DNA of 64,000 nt from Paenibacillus silvisoli (GTDB lineage: Bacteria; Bacillota; Bacilli; Paenibacillales; Paenibacillaceae). Numbering within the stretch: position 1 is the first letter of the stretch; each line of letters begins with the position of its first letter. The position numbers and the translations under genes were made by a program. Positions 1 to 8,772 of this stretch are shown here, one piece after another. Under the pieces are notes generated by a model, which was given only the letters and a program-made list of their open reading frames with translations, ran no database searches and was not told where the DNA came from. The stretch covers positions 3,206,001 to 3,270,000 of the forward strand of contig NZ_CP133017.1 in assembly GCF_030866765.1 (NCBI RefSeq). The letters are read 5' to 3'.

Positions 1-239
1 TTCGCACTGCGTTCATGGATGACATGCGCGGCTATACGGGTACCATTCCGGCGTATCCAATCCAGAACGCGCTTACGCGCGAAATTCGACAAGCCGCTGC
101 CAAAGCGAACAACCCCGAGCTGATGTCGCTCTGGGCCGGCCAAGGTCTTCGATTGGCAACGAGCAGGGAAGCCGCTGCCATCATGGAACAGACGATCGGG
201 CAGGCTGAGGAGCTCGTTAAACGAATGAGCGCGCTTTAA
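1..239 (+). CDS. nitronate monooxygenase (NAD(P)H-dependent flavin oxidoreductase), C-terminal fragment
   Basis: Only the last ~78 codons are inside the window; the frame is open to the left edge, so the start lies outside. The visible part has the typical end of the 2-nitropropane dioxygenase/nitronate monooxygenase family: an arginine-rich start, then YPIQNALTREIR and MSLWAGQGLRLA, which close the FMN-binding TIM barrel. The family uses FMN to oxidise alkyl nitronates. An in-frame ATG at 15 is an internal Met, not a likely start. A bidirectional hairpin follows at once (246-269). Identification rests on the family-specific C-terminus only, so substrate is unknown. Confidence 0.75.
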   Translation, partial: RTAFMDDMRGYTGTIPAYPIQNALTREIRQAAAKANNPELMSLWAGQGLRLATSREAAAIMEQTIGQAEELVKRMSAL

Positions 240-245
240 AATAAG

Positions 246-269
246 AAACGGCTGCCAAGGCAGCCGTTT
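246..269. terminator. bidirectional rho-independent terminator
   Basis: AAACGGCTGC (246-255), CAAG loop, GCAGCCGTTT (260-269). It lies between convergent genes, with A-rich and T-rich flanks, so it can end transcripts from both sides. Confidence 0.8.
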
Positions 270-273
270 TCGC

Positions 274-1245
274 TTATGTATCGCTTTGAAGCAGCCAGCT
301 CATGTGCTCTTCGGTAACCGAGATCATCGGCTGCTTCAGCTGCTTTGTATGGAAGCTTGGAATGAAGGCCTCTGCCGGGGCAGGCTCCAGCCGCTCTTGC
401 CAGCCGGCCAGATTGGCAATCATGCCGACCAGCCGCTCGGGCGAAACACCGTCCGCGCGAAGCGATGCGAGGGTCAGACTCTTGTCCCGCTTGGAGAGCC
501 GATTGCCTTCGGCGTCCGCCAGCAGCGGGATATGCGCAAAGCGGGGAGGCTTCAAGCCCAGCGCCTCATAGAGCGCGAGCTGTCTTGGCGTAGAGTCGAC
601 CAAATCGGCTCCGCGCAATACGTCCGTAATGCCCATCGCAGCATCGTCCACCGTTACGGCCAGCTGATAGCTGAACATGCCGTCCGCGCGTTTCACGATA
701 AAGTCGCTTAATTCCTCTTTAGCGAATCGCTGCTCGCCCATGATTTCATCGACGAAGCGGATCGGCTCGTCTTGCATCACGAATCGGCACGATGGCGACT
801 TGCCCGCTTCTTTGGTCAACCGCTCGTCAGGCGTCAAGTGACGGCAACTACCGGGATATGCGGTACCTTCCGATGATAGACCGTGCGGCGCGCTGGCGAT
901 CGAGGCGAGATCGGCGCGGCTGCAATAACAGGAATAGATCCGTCCATCCGCCCGAAGACGCTCTAGCGCCCGTTCGTACAGCTGCTCGCGGCTGCTTTGA
1001 ACATACGGCGCGCAAGGGCCGTCCGCTCCCGGCCCTTCATCCCAGTCGAGGCCAAGCCATTGGAGATCGTTGATTTGCTGCTCCGCGAAAGCAGGGCGGG
1101 ACCGCGATTTATCGATATCCTCGATCCGCAGCACAAATTGACCGCCGGCCTGGCGGATTTGCAGCCACGCGCACAACGCCGAGAAGGCGTTGCCGATATG
1201 TAATTGTCCGGATGGAGTAGGGGCGAATCGTCCGCGACGAAGCAT
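274..1245 (-). CDS. gluQRS: glutamyl-Q tRNA(Asp) synthetase
   Basis: The 323-aa protein matches the size of GluQRS (YadB), a GluRS paralogue that has the catalytic domain but no anticodon-binding domain. The family attaches glutamate to queuosine at position 34 of tRNA-Asp. Visible class I signatures are HIGN at residues 16-19 and RLSKRDKS near residue 250 (KMSKS equivalent). A zinc-site pattern is formed by CYC in the middle and a downstream GSCRH. The start ATG at 1245 follows an AGGAGTGTG ribosome site. The gene lies ~110 bp downstream of, and on the same strand as, tRNA-Asp(GTC), its expected substrate; I see no clear terminator between them, so they may share a transcript. Confidence 0.92.
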   Translation of the reverse strand: MLRRGRFAPTPSGQLHIGNAFSALCAWLQIRQAGGQFVLRIEDIDKSRSRPAFAEQQINDLQWLGLDWDEGPGADGPCAPYVQSSREQLYERALERLRADGRIYSCYCSRADLASIASAPHGLSSEGTAYPGSCRHLTPDERLTKEAGKSPSCRFVMQDEPIRFVDEIMGEQRFAKEELSDFIVKRADGMFSYQLAVTVDDAAMGITDVLRGADLVDSTPRQLALYEALGLKPPRFAHIPLLADAEGNRLSKRDKSLTLASLRADGVSPERLVGMIANLAGWQERLEPAPAEAFIPSFHTKQLKQPMISVTEEHMSWLLQSDT

Positions 1246-1355
1246 TTTACATCACACTCCTGGGGAATAAAGACCTGGAAATGCAAAAAAAGAGCAGCAG
1301 CGCCGCCCTATGCTTTCGTTCCGATTATGATCATCTGAGTTGTTCGGGATTAAAA

Positions 1356-1432
1356 TGGCGGAGCCGACGGGATTCGAACCCGCGGTCTCCTGCGTGACAG
1401 GCAGGCATGTTAGGCCTCTACACCACGGCTCC
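1356..1432 (-). tRNA. tRNA-Asp (anticodon GTC)
   Basis: Read on the minus strand, 77 nt including an encoded CCA (1356-1358) and discriminator G. The 7-bp acceptor stem is GGAGCCG/CGGCTCC, the anticodon stem CCTGC/GCAGG encloses CTGTCAC (anticodon GTC), and the T loop reads GGGTTCGAATCCC. A GTC anticodon means the wobble base is G34, which can become queuosine. Confidence 0.95.
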
Positions 1433-1465
1433 ACATTTTAACAAGGTGCGTTAAGCACAAGAAGA

Positions 1466-1495
1466 ATATTAGCACGAAGCTTGTCCGTATAGCAA
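1466..1495 (-). promoter_or_regulatory. sigma-A promoter of tRNA-Asp (and possibly gluQRS)
   Basis: On the minus strand -35 TTGCTA (1490-1495), 18-bp spacer, -10 TAATAT (1466-1471). Transcription would start near 1459, about 27 nt before the tRNA 5' end. Confidence 0.65.
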
Positions 1496-1601
1496 GTTAT
1501 TTTTTAAAGATAGGTTAATGGAAGCGAACAAACGCATAGACCGCTAGAATGCGAGACGAATAGATTACTAGAAATAGGAGTTGAGGAAAGAAGGAGTTCG
1601 C

Positions 1602-2387
1602 TTGAGGATCGAGCTGGGACGCCGTGATGTGAATAAGCCGCTGCCGTTCAAGGATCATTCCGTCGATTTTGTCATGGCTGCGCACAGCTTGGAATACGCG
1701 GACAATTTGACGGAAGCTTTGACGGAGCTGTACCGCGTTTGCCGTCACAAAGCGATCGTGTGCATGGTTTTGCCGTATGCGCATGTCAGCGCTCACATGG
1801 TCAATCCGCAATTCAAGCAGCTCTTCAATGAGCACTCGCCGCGCTATTGGACGCGGAGCGCCGAGAGCGTCATCAGCCAGGATGAGTTCGTACTGACGCA
1901 AAACGCCGCCTGGTCGCTCCACGAAAAATCCCCGGTCGATCTGCGGCTGCTGCGGATGGAGTTTTTTTATTTTCCGGCTTATAATACTGGCTTTGACCGG
2001 ATTGAGCTATCGCTGCTGCGGCAATCGCAAATGAACGTCGCCTACCAGATGATGCTTCATCTGGTCGTCGTCAAGGGGACGATTACGCAATCGGAGCTGC
2101 TGCAAATGAAGGATACGGCGAAATTCGAAGAGCCGGACGATTTGGCGGAGCATCGGAAAGCAGGGACGGAACGGGAGTCGAGGGATCAAATCTTCTACCT
2201 GGACCATTTGGATCCGGTGGTGGAGCAGCGAAAGGCGAAGAAACCGGCGAGTAAGGCGGCGGTCTTGCCGGACTCCAAGCGTACAGACGCACCGAGGCGG
2301 AAAAAGGAAAGCTCGCAGCGGAGCTCATTATCCAAACGCACGTCGAAAAAGCCGAAACCAAGCAAATCGACGACAAAATCACGTTAA
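1602..2387 (+). CDS. SAM-dependent methyltransferase-like protein lacking motif I (possibly degenerate)
   Basis: The preferred start is TTG at 1602, five bases after AAGGAG (1591-1596); a TTG at 1581 is in frame but its AGGAG touches the start. Residues ~10-200 resemble class I methyltransferases from motif II on: PLPFKDHSVDFVMAAHSLEY, then an LYRVCRHKAIV segment. The usual glycine-rich SAM-binding motif and the stretch after it are absent: the chain goes from IELG directly to RRDVNKPLPF. An in-frame deletion of roughly 25 codons would explain this (inference from family architecture). The last ~55 residues are a Lys/Arg/Ser tail, possibly nucleic-acid binding. It is transcribed divergently from the tRNA. 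It is either inactive or has another role. Confidence 0.6.
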   Translation: MRIELGRRDVNKPLPFKDHSVDFVMAAHSLEYADNLTEALTELYRVCRHKAIVCMVLPYAHVSAHMVNPQFKQLFNEHSPRYWTRSAESVISQDEFVLTQNAAWSLHEKSPVDLRLLRMEFFYFPAYNTGFDRIELSLLRQSQMNVAYQMMLHLVVVKGTITQSELLQMKDTAKFEEPDDLAEHRKAGTERESRDQIFYLDHLDPVVEQRKAKKPASKAAVLPDSKRTDAPRRKKESSQRSSLSKRTSKKPKPSKSTTKSR

Positions 2388-2402
2388 TAGCAGGAAACAA
2401 AC

Positions 2403-2440
2403 AACAACCGGCCCTGATAACAGAGCCGGTTGTTTGGTTT
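2403..2440 (+). terminator. rho-independent terminator
   Basis: AACAACCGGC (2403-2412) pairs with GCCGGTTGTT (2425-2434), followed by a modest T-rich tail, just after the methyltransferase-like gene. Confidence 0.6.
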
Positions 2441-2514
2441 ATCCCGCAATCGACTACATATTTTTACCACCGATGGTTAAAGTAAGGAAATACTGCGGAT
2501 TGGAGGGATCACGT

Positions 2515-3954
2515 GTGAAGCTTAGTTCGGTCATCGAAGAGACGGAACGCCATCTACAAACGCTGTTCTCCGAGCAAAGCGATTTTCAAGCGAAGAAGCT
2601 GATCATTGGCGAACGGGAGTACCGGCTGTTTTACTTCGACACATTGATCGACCCCTCCAGCGTGCAGGATTTTATACTGAAGCCGCTGCTTCTTCGGCCT
2701 CATGATCCGATCGGCGATGTCGTGGCGATCCTCGACTATACGGAAACGGAAGATATGGAACAAGCGGTTCAAGCGATCATGTACGGCAAAACGGTGCTTC
2801 AACGCAGCGGGGAATGCCGTCTCTATCTGCTCGGCGCGGATTTGAAGAAGGAGCGCTCCATCAATATCCCGACGAATGAGCGGGTGCTGCGAGGCGCGAA
2901 CGAGGCGTTCATCGAGAATATCGACACGAATCTCAACCTGATGCGCAAGCTGATTAATTCGACGGAGTTCGTTGTCAAAACGTACACGCTTGGCCGGCTT
3001 TCGCAAACGAAGGTAGCCGTCATGTACATCAAGTCCATTGCCGATTCAACGTTCGTGGACGAGTTGGATCGCAGACTCCTAAGCATTGACATCGATTACG
3101 TCGAAGCGCCGGGCTTTATCAATGAGTTGATCCAGGATCAGAAATTCAGTTTCTTTCCGCAGCAGCTCATAACCGAGCGGCCCGATCGCGCGCGTGCTTA
3201 TTTGATGGAAGGCAAGGTCGCCGTAGCCACATCGGGCTCGCCGGACGCAATTATTTTGCCGGTTTCATTCTGGTCATTCTTCCAGAGCTCGGACGATTAT
3301 CATATTGGCTGGATATTAGCTTCGGTCTTTAGGCTGCTCCGGATCTGCTGCTTCTTCATTACGATCGGGCTGCCCGCGGCGTATGTATCCGTCTGTGCCT
3401 TCAATCCGCAGCTGCTGCCGATTAATTTCGTCAATACGCTGCAGAGCTCGCTGAAGTACGTTACGTTTCCTCCGGCGATCGAGGCTCTTTCGATGATGCT
3501 GCTTCTGGAAATTTTGAGAGAAGCTACGATCCGGTTGGCCAGCCCCGTCGGCCAAACGATCGGCGTCGTCGGCGGTATCGTCATCGGCACGGTCGTCGTC
3601 CAATCCAATCTGGTTTCCAATACGATGGTCATCGTGGCTGCCTTAACGGGATTGGCCTCGTTCATCATGCCGTCTTACGAAATGAGCAGCGCCGTACGCT
3701 TGCTAAGCTACCCTGCGCTTCTGCTTTCCTCCTTGTTCGGCTTATTCGGGCTGGCGTTCTTCTTCATGATGATCTGCGTGCATCTTTGTCAGCTGAGTAC
3801 GATGGGCATTCCGTATTATACGCCGCCGTACGTTTGGGGCGCTATGAAGGATACGCTGTTCCGGGCTCCTCTTTGGTCTAATCAGGGAAGGCCAGCCGAT
3901 ACGGCTTCCCGCAATAAAACGAGGCTTCGGAATCCGAGGGGGTGGAAACGATGA
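2515..3954 (+). CDS. spore germination protein, GerA family (A subunit), receptor 1
   Basis: 479 aa. The GTG at 2515 is 8 nt after GGAGG (2502-2506); a longer reading from 2434 has no ribosome site. The first ~240 residues are hydrophilic, as in GerAA/GerKA, with the family pattern NIPTNERVLRGANEAFIENIDTN and RPDRARAYLMEGKVAV. Then come about five membrane segments with PAYVSVCAFNPQLLP and MPSYEMSSAVRLLSYP. A subunits form part of the germinant receptor in the spore inner membrane and trigger germination when nutrients bind the B subunit. It overlaps the next gene by ATGA, so an A-B-C operon. The ligand cannot be told from sequence. Confidence 0.93.
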   Translation: MKLSSVIEETERHLQTLFSEQSDFQAKKLIIGEREYRLFYFDTLIDPSSVQDFILKPLLLRPHDPIGDVVAILDYTETEDMEQAVQAIMYGKTVLQRSGECRLYLLGADLKKERSINIPTNERVLRGANEAFIENIDTNLNLMRKLINSTEFVVKTYTLGRLSQTKVAVMYIKSIADSTFVDELDRRLLSIDIDYVEAPGFINELIQDQKFSFFPQQLITERPDRARAYLMEGKVAVATSGSPDAIILPVSFWSFFQSSDDYHIGWILASVFRLLRICCFFITIGLPAAYVSVCAFNPQLLPINFVNTLQSSLKYVTFPPAIEALSMMLLLEILREATIRLASPVGQTIGVVGGIVIGTVVVQSNLVSNTMVIVAALTGLASFIMPSYEMSSAVRLLSYPALLLSSLFGLFGLAFFFMMICVHLCQLSTMGIPYYTPPYVWGAMKDTLFRAPLWSNQGRPADTASRNKTRLRNPRGWKR

Positions 3955-5051
3955 GCAAGGAGGAATCCGTTACCGGAAGGCAATTATTCGTCTTGGTATT
4001 CATGGCGCAGCTCGGGACCGAGGTCTTATCGCTGCCGCATGCCGAGGCCGGTATAGCAGGGCATGACACGTGGATTGCCGTATTGCTGAGCGGACTAGCT
4101 GCACAGGCGGGGATTCTGTTAATTTGGTGGCTTGGCAGCCGATATCCGGCCCGGAATTTCTTTGCTTATACTTCGCTAATCGTGGGCAGGCCGATTGGGC
4201 TCTGCATCAATTTCATGTATGGATGTTACTATGTTATTTCCGGATACTTGCTAACGTTGGTTTATGCGGATATTTTGAACCGATGGATTTTTGTCATGAC
4301 GCCCAAATGGCTGCTCATCCTAATGCTGCTCATCATCGGCTCTTATGCGGCAACCTCCACTTTGAAGAGGATGGCGTTCATCTCCCAATCGTTCATGTTT
4401 CTATCCGTCATCGGATTTCTTCTCATCGGGTTCAGCGGGCTCTATGGCGTCGATCTCCGAAATCTTCTCCCTGTGCTGCCGAATGGATGGTATCCGGTAT
4501 TTAAGGGGACCTATACGGCATTTACCGCTTATGTGGGCTACGATGTGCTGCTCTATGCTTTTCCTTACGTGCAGAAACAAAACAAGAAGAAGATCCTTCT
4601 GGCCATGACGTCGGCGAACATTTGTACGACCGTGTACTATATCGCGGTTTGCATGATTTGTACGACGATGTTCGGCATCAAGCAGCTATTGGTCATTCCG
4701 GAACCGATTGTCTTTATTTTGAAAAACTATCAGGTCGAGATATTGCAGAGCATTGACAACCTGTTTCTTGTTTTTTACGCATGCATCGTTACTTCGACGA
4801 CCTATGTCTATTTCTTCATGGCCGCTAAAGCGTTTCAGCATCTTCGCGCTCAAGGGCTGGGCAAGCAGTACGTTTGGGTATGGGGGATTGCGGGCATTTG
4901 CTTCATTGGGGGATTTTTCTTAACGAAACGAAGCGATATGCTGATGCTGGGAGAGAAGCAGGATATGCTGTCCGTTATCTTTTTAATGGCCATGCCAGTC
5001 ATCCTGCTCATCATTTCCGGGATGCGAGGAACAAGGAGAAGCAGTGTATGA
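3951..5051 (+). CDS. spore germination protein, GerB family (amino acid permease-like), receptor 1
   Basis: 366 aa with about ten predicted membrane helices, the normal form of GerAB/GerKB, an APC-superfamily permease fold that carries the germinant-binding pocket. The N-terminus (VTGRQLFVLVFMAQLGTEV) is typical of the family. ATG at 3951 overlaps the stop of the A gene (ATGA); a GTG at 3942 is in frame but lies inside the G-rich ribosome site. Its stop overlaps the C gene (ATGA at 5048). The tight coupling suggests equal production of the three subunits, expected in the forespore. Confidence 0.92.
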   Translation: MSKEESVTGRQLFVLVFMAQLGTEVLSLPHAEAGIAGHDTWIAVLLSGLAAQAGILLIWWLGSRYPARNFFAYTSLIVGRPIGLCINFMYGCYYVISGYLLTLVYADILNRWIFVMTPKWLLILMLLIIGSYAATSTLKRMAFISQSFMFLSVIGFLLIGFSGLYGVDLRNLLPVLPNGWYPVFKGTYTAFTAYVGYDVLLYAFPYVQKQNKKKILLAMTSANICTTVYYIAVCMICTTMFGIKQLLVIPEPIVFILKNYQVEILQSIDNLFLVFYACIVTSTTYVYFFMAAKAFQHLRAQGLGKQYVWVWGIAGICFIGGFFLTKRSDMLMLGEKQDMLSVIFLMAMPVILLIISGMRGTRRSSV

Positions 5052-6145
5052 AAAGATTGGCCATTGCCTTATTCTTTTGTCTGCTTCTTACGGGCTGCTG
5101 GGATCAAGTTCAGCTCAAGAAACTGTTGTTTGTCGATGTGGTAGGTCTCGACTATGTAAAGGATACGAAACGGCTCCAAACAAGCTATGTCATTTCATCG
5201 CTTCGGGAAGCCAGCCAGGGCGGGGGCAAAGCTTCAGGCTTATTCCTTCAATCGACGGGCGAAAACCTCTATGACGCCGTTAATCAATCAAACAAAGAGT
5301 TTCCCGGCGTTCTAAACACGCTGGAGACACGATTGTACTTGATATCTACCCAATTTGCCAAAGATCAACCGCTCGACTATCTGAATACCACCAGCCAATT
5401 TACGTCGAATCCGCTGTATGCTTATTTGGCGGTATATGACGGCGATCTTACGAAGCTGCTGGCCAAGAAGAAAATTAAGGGACTGACCGTTTCCGATTTT
5501 CTGGTCGGCATTCTGGATGAAGAGAAGAAGAGAGGGAAGATCCCGACAAATAAGCTGCTGCGCCTCATTCTTGGAGGTGCGGAATTTATGAATGATTTTG
5601 CGCTTAACCGGTTTGAACCGTATAAAGACGGTGCCAGGCTGGCAGGTACGGCCTTGTTCCGGGACGGGAAGTACACCGGCATCAATTTAAATGATGAGGA
5701 AACGCAAATGGCATTTCTCCTTGACGGCGTTAACGGCAAATACCAGCTGCTAACCGGCAGCGGCGGCGAAAATGCGCATACGGTTCTCGTGCAAAACTCC
5801 AAACGCAAATTCCATCTTCATACGAATCCAAACGGTTTGCAGGAAATCGACGTCGCGCTCAAGATGGATCTCAAGTTAATCGAGAACGGGACCGGTAAGA
5901 GCAACATCTCGAATCAGGAGCTAAAGAAACTGGAGAAGACGATGGAAGCCGAACTAACCTCGAAATCGTCCGAGGTTATCGGTATTTTGAAGCGGGCGAA
6001 TTGTGACTATTTGCAGCTCGGACATGAAGTGGCCGCGTTTCATCCGAATCTATATCGTAAGATGAACTGGCGCGAAGAGTATCCGAAGCTTAAGATTAAA
6101 CCAATCGTAAACGTGCGGATCTTGAACACGGGGATCGTGGAATAA
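5048..6145 (+). CDS. spore germination lipoprotein, GerC family, receptor 1
   Basis: 365 aa. Signal peptide with lipobox LLTGC at residues ~16-20, followed by WDQ, the usual start of mature GerAC/GerKC proteins. C subunits are anchored by diacylglycerol to the outer face of the spore inner membrane and have a three-domain fold. Start ATG at 5048 overlaps the GerB stop; an upstream in-frame extension to 4874 lies entirely within the GerB gene and would bury the signal peptide, so it is rejected. A clear terminator follows (6154-6186), closing the operon. Confidence 0.92.
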   Translation: MKRLAIALFFCLLLTGCWDQVQLKKLLFVDVVGLDYVKDTKRLQTSYVISSLREASQGGGKASGLFLQSTGENLYDAVNQSNKEFPGVLNTLETRLYLISTQFAKDQPLDYLNTTSQFTSNPLYAYLAVYDGDLTKLLAKKKIKGLTVSDFLVGILDEEKKRGKIPTNKLLRLILGGAEFMNDFALNRFEPYKDGARLAGTALFRDGKYTGINLNDEETQMAFLLDGVNGKYQLLTGSGGENAHTVLVQNSKRKFHLHTNPNGLQEIDVALKMDLKLIENGTGKSNISNQELKKLEKTMEAELTSKSSEVIGILKRANCDYLQLGHEVAAFHPNLYRKMNWREEYPKLKIKPIVNVRILNTGIVE

Positions 6146-6153
6146 ATGTGAGC

Positions 6154-6186
6154 AGCTTGCGGCTGAATGAGCCGCGGGCTTTTTTT
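6154..6186 (+). terminator. rho-independent terminator of germinant receptor operon 1
   Basis: AGCTTGCGGCT (6154-6164) pairs with AGCCGCGGGCT (6170-6180) with G-U pairs, then a T run. Confidence 0.85.
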
Positions 6187-6189
6187 GTG

Positions 6190-6218
6190 TTTACATCCGA
6201 ACATACATTCGCTAATAT
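6190..6218 (+). promoter_or_regulatory. sigma-A promoter
   Basis: TTTACA (6190-6195), 17-bp spacer, TAATAT (6213-6218), upstream of the effector-binding gene at 6262. Confidence 0.7.
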
Positions 6219-6261
6219 AGGTATTGGATGAAATTACCACAATTGGTCGGGAGTGATTGAA

Positions 6262-6777
6262 GTGGTTCAGAAAGAACAGCTTGCAGTCGATTTGGTTGAA
6301 GTTGCGCCTTTCAAAGCATTGGCCGTCCGTACGGGGATGACGACAGACAAGAGCGGTACGAGAACGGCTTGGAGCAAGCTCGTAGCAAGCATTCCGCTTG
6401 ACGACAATCGCTTGGCGGAAGTCCCGTCCGCATTTGTCTTCATTCCGCAGGATCAATGGGACGGCGGTGTCGATACGCTGTGGGTCGGACTGGCCGTTCA
6501 CGAGTTCGGCGATGTGCCGGAGGACATCGAGACGCTGGAGGTAAGAGGCGGGCTGTGCGTCAGCGCCAGCGTTAACGGCGATGAGGCGCATATGTGGCGC
6601 GTGTACGAAGCGATATTCGCTTGGGCGGAGCAGTCGAACGAGTACGAGATCGATCGCGGCGAAGGCGTCCTCGGGATGGAGACCGTTCCATTCGAGCCCC
6701 TTAATGCGCTTACGGTCCCTTATTCGGAGCTTGCAGCCTTCAACTTTACGATGCTGTACCCCGTCCGCAAAAAATAA
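6262..6777 (+). CDS. GyrI-like / AraC effector-binding domain protein
   Basis: About 171 aa. The sequence has the layout of the GyrI-like small-molecule-binding domain (two SHS2-type repeats): start VDLVEVAPFKALAVRTG, centre VGLAVHEFGDVPEDIETLEV and end FTMLYPVRKK. These stand-alone domains bind hydrophobic or drug-like ligands and have no DNA-binding part here. GTG at 6262 is 5 nt after GGGAGTGA; a GTG at 6253 is also in frame. It has its own promoter at 6190-6218. A related protein lies at 34256. The ligand is unknown. Confidence 0.75.
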   Translation: MVQKEQLAVDLVEVAPFKALAVRTGMTTDKSGTRTAWSKLVASIPLDDNRLAEVPSAFVFIPQDQWDGGVDTLWVGLAVHEFGDVPEDIETLEVRGGLCVSASVNGDEAHMWRVYEAIFAWAEQSNEYEIDRGEGVLGMETVPFEPLNALTVPYSELAAFNFTMLYPVRKK

Positions 6778-6868
6778 ATGTTCGTTATGGCACATGCCGC
6801 CGAGTGGTAATGTATGGTAAAATGGCTCCGGGGTTGACGTTGCGGAACGATCAACGAAGGAGGGAACG

Positions 6869-8737
6869 ATGACATACGCTCGCTTGATTGTAGTGGTGTT
6901 GGCGATCGAAGTGTTTATTACGGTAGTAACCGGTATCGGCATTTATTACGGGTTTTCTGTTTTTCCTTTCATGCAGTCGACTATAGGGTCAGCCGACCCT
7001 GGCGTTACGACCAGCGGCATCAATGCTACAATTCCTTTATATATGCCGTCGCTTGCGGACCTTAAAGCGCCTTACACGTATTTGAAGAACAATGCGGAAT
7101 CGGGGTTGGGCGTTGCTTCCATTATCTCTTATGCGGCAATCGTCGTCGTACAGAGCTTCGCAAGAGGAATGTATTTAGGCGGGATCAAAGGATGGGTTGT
7201 CCAGCGAGGATCGGTTTCGCTCTTTGCTTGCGGCCGCCGGTATTTCCGCTCTATGCTGGCGTGGTCGATTTTTCAAAATGCGTTGGGTTTGTTTATCGTG
7301 TTTTTGGCTGCTGCCTTTTTCCCGTTAGGCATCATCTTGATGATCGCGCTGCTGTTTTATTCGCTCGCGCCGTATCTCATCGTCATTCAAGAAATACCGC
7401 TTGATGAAGCGTTAGCTAAAGCGCCGCGCTTGTTCCGGAAGTATTTCAGATCGCTGCTGCCGCTCGCGCTTCTCGCCATGTTGTGCACGGTCATTATCAG
7501 TCTGTTCCGTTCGCTGTCTCCTCCGATGGGCTACGCGGTACCGCTTGTGGCGTATGCGTGCGTGGGAACGCTGCTCATTGCGGAATTGATGAAGAAGCTT
7601 ACGATGAACCTCGCAGAGGATCGGGAGAAGACGCCGGTTTTGCCGATTGGCGAGATTCCCAGACGGCGCTGGGCTGATTATGGCATCTTGCTGTTAATTC
7701 CAGTTATAACCGCAGTCGGCATGTATGCCTATACGGGGAAGCACCTCGTTTTACTTGATATGAGCAGTAAAACCCGGCTGAGCGGGATCGCATACAACTC
7801 GAATTTTTCCGATGTCTTCTATTCGTCGGAACAACGATATACCGCTTACGAATGGCAAACGAATGATTATCGCCTTTCCATTCATCTTCCTGACTTGTCC
7901 GGCGGGCGACAACCTGACGAGCTGCGCGGCGTTGCGGAAATTTCCTGGCTAGTGAATGAGGAAAAAAGGATCGTCAATGGGCGATCAACCTCGATCTACG
8001 TGGAGCCCGTTATGCGAACGAACCGACTGCTGTATCGTCTTGTCCGGACAACGTCAGATAATGGCAGCAGCTATTACAGCAGCGTTAACGGTTCGATAAC
8101 CATTCTCCCCGGCGGGGGGCGGCCAAACGATCCGCTTGCCGCACAGATGATGATCAGCGGGGATGGCAGCGAGCTCTTTGTCATGCAGTACCCGTCTCGA
8201 TTCGACAGCTCGCAAGCAGTTCGAGTTACGGCTGACGGGAAGTATTTAGTTGCAGGTACCAGTCCGGTTAATCCTGCGGATTTCCGTACGTATTGGTTTT
8301 CGAAGGAGCAGCGCACGGATCGCGTGCTCGAACTTCTTACGGCGAAGAACAGATTTAATTTCATCGCATCGCTCAACCGGGCTTATGTGGCGCTTGCTTG
8401 TGCTCTTCAGGAAGGCGACGGGCGAATGGTTGTCGAGCTGTTGGATCATATGCGCCAAGGTAACGTAAAGGTCCAAGCGCCTGACTGGGATGAGCAGACC
8501 TGGACCGATTACTTGCGAAGCAAGTATAAGGACATCGATTTCGGGCAGGCGCTTAGTTATCTGACCAAAGCCGGCATGCAAGGGGCGTATGTGGGGCAGG
8601 AACAAGCGGAGCAAAGCGACGCCAAAGCCGGATTGTACCGATTGGAAGTTCCTTTTCCGCGCGATACGCTGCCGATCGTGTATAAGGAATCGAAGGAGGA
8701 TGGCAGACTGCTGTCCGTCCAAGTGCTGCCGAAATAA
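6869..8737 (+). CDS. large membrane protein of unknown function
   Basis: 622 aa, not assigned to a known family. One N-terminal helix (residues ~5-28), an outside loop, then a cluster of about four to five helices (~85-235), with an amphipathic stretch EIPLDEALAKAPRLFRKYFR resembling the DUF975-type membrane-protein repeat. A further helix follows at ~272-290 and a long, probably extracytoplasmic, C-terminal region (~300-622) with beta-rich content and a Ser/Tyr/Asn-rich patch near 390. The start follows AAGGAGGGAACG. It is monocistronic, with a terminator at 8746-8772. It could be a sensor or stress-related membrane protein; no function is claimed. Confidence 0.75.
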   Translation: MTYARLIVVVLAIEVFITVVTGIGIYYGFSVFPFMQSTIGSADPGVTTSGINATIPLYMPSLADLKAPYTYLKNNAESGLGVASIISYAAIVVVQSFARGMYLGGIKGWVVQRGSVSLFACGRRYFRSMLAWSIFQNALGLFIVFLAAAFFPLGIILMIALLFYSLAPYLIVIQEIPLDEALAKAPRLFRKYFRSLLPLALLAMLCTVIISLFRSLSPPMGYAVPLVAYACVGTLLIAELMKKLTMNLAEDREKTPVLPIGEIPRRRWADYGILLLIPVITAVGMYAYTGKHLVLLDMSSKTRLSGIAYNSNFSDVFYSSEQRYTAYEWQTNDYRLSIHLPDLSGGRQPDELRGVAEISWLVNEEKRIVNGRSTSIYVEPVMRTNRLLYRLVRTTSDNGSSYYSSVNGSITILPGGGRPNDPLAAQMMISGDGSELFVMQYPSRFDSSQAVRVTADGKYLVAGTSPVNPADFRTYWFSKEQRTDRVLELLTAKNRFNFIASLNRAYVALACALQEGDGRMVVELLDHMRQGNVKVQAPDWDEQTWTDYLRSKYKDIDFGQALSYLTKAGMQGAYVGQEQAEQSDAKAGLYRLEVPFPRDTLPIVYKESKEDGRLLSVQVLPK

Positions 8738-8745
8738 GGGTTGGA

Positions 8746-8772
8746 ATGCCGCCGGCATTGGCGGCATTTTTA
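8746..8772 (+). terminator. rho-independent terminator
   Basis: ATGCCGCC (8746-8753) pairs with GGCGGCAT (8760-8767), then TTTTT. Confidence 0.85.

Noticed and set aside
274..711. Plus-strand ORFs opposite gluQRS
   Set aside because: Shadow frames of the synthetase gene without ribosome sites or family features.
4874..5047. N-terminal extension of the first GerC protein
   Set aside because: It lies within the GerB gene, and the true start at 5048 begins a perfect lipoprotein signal peptide.
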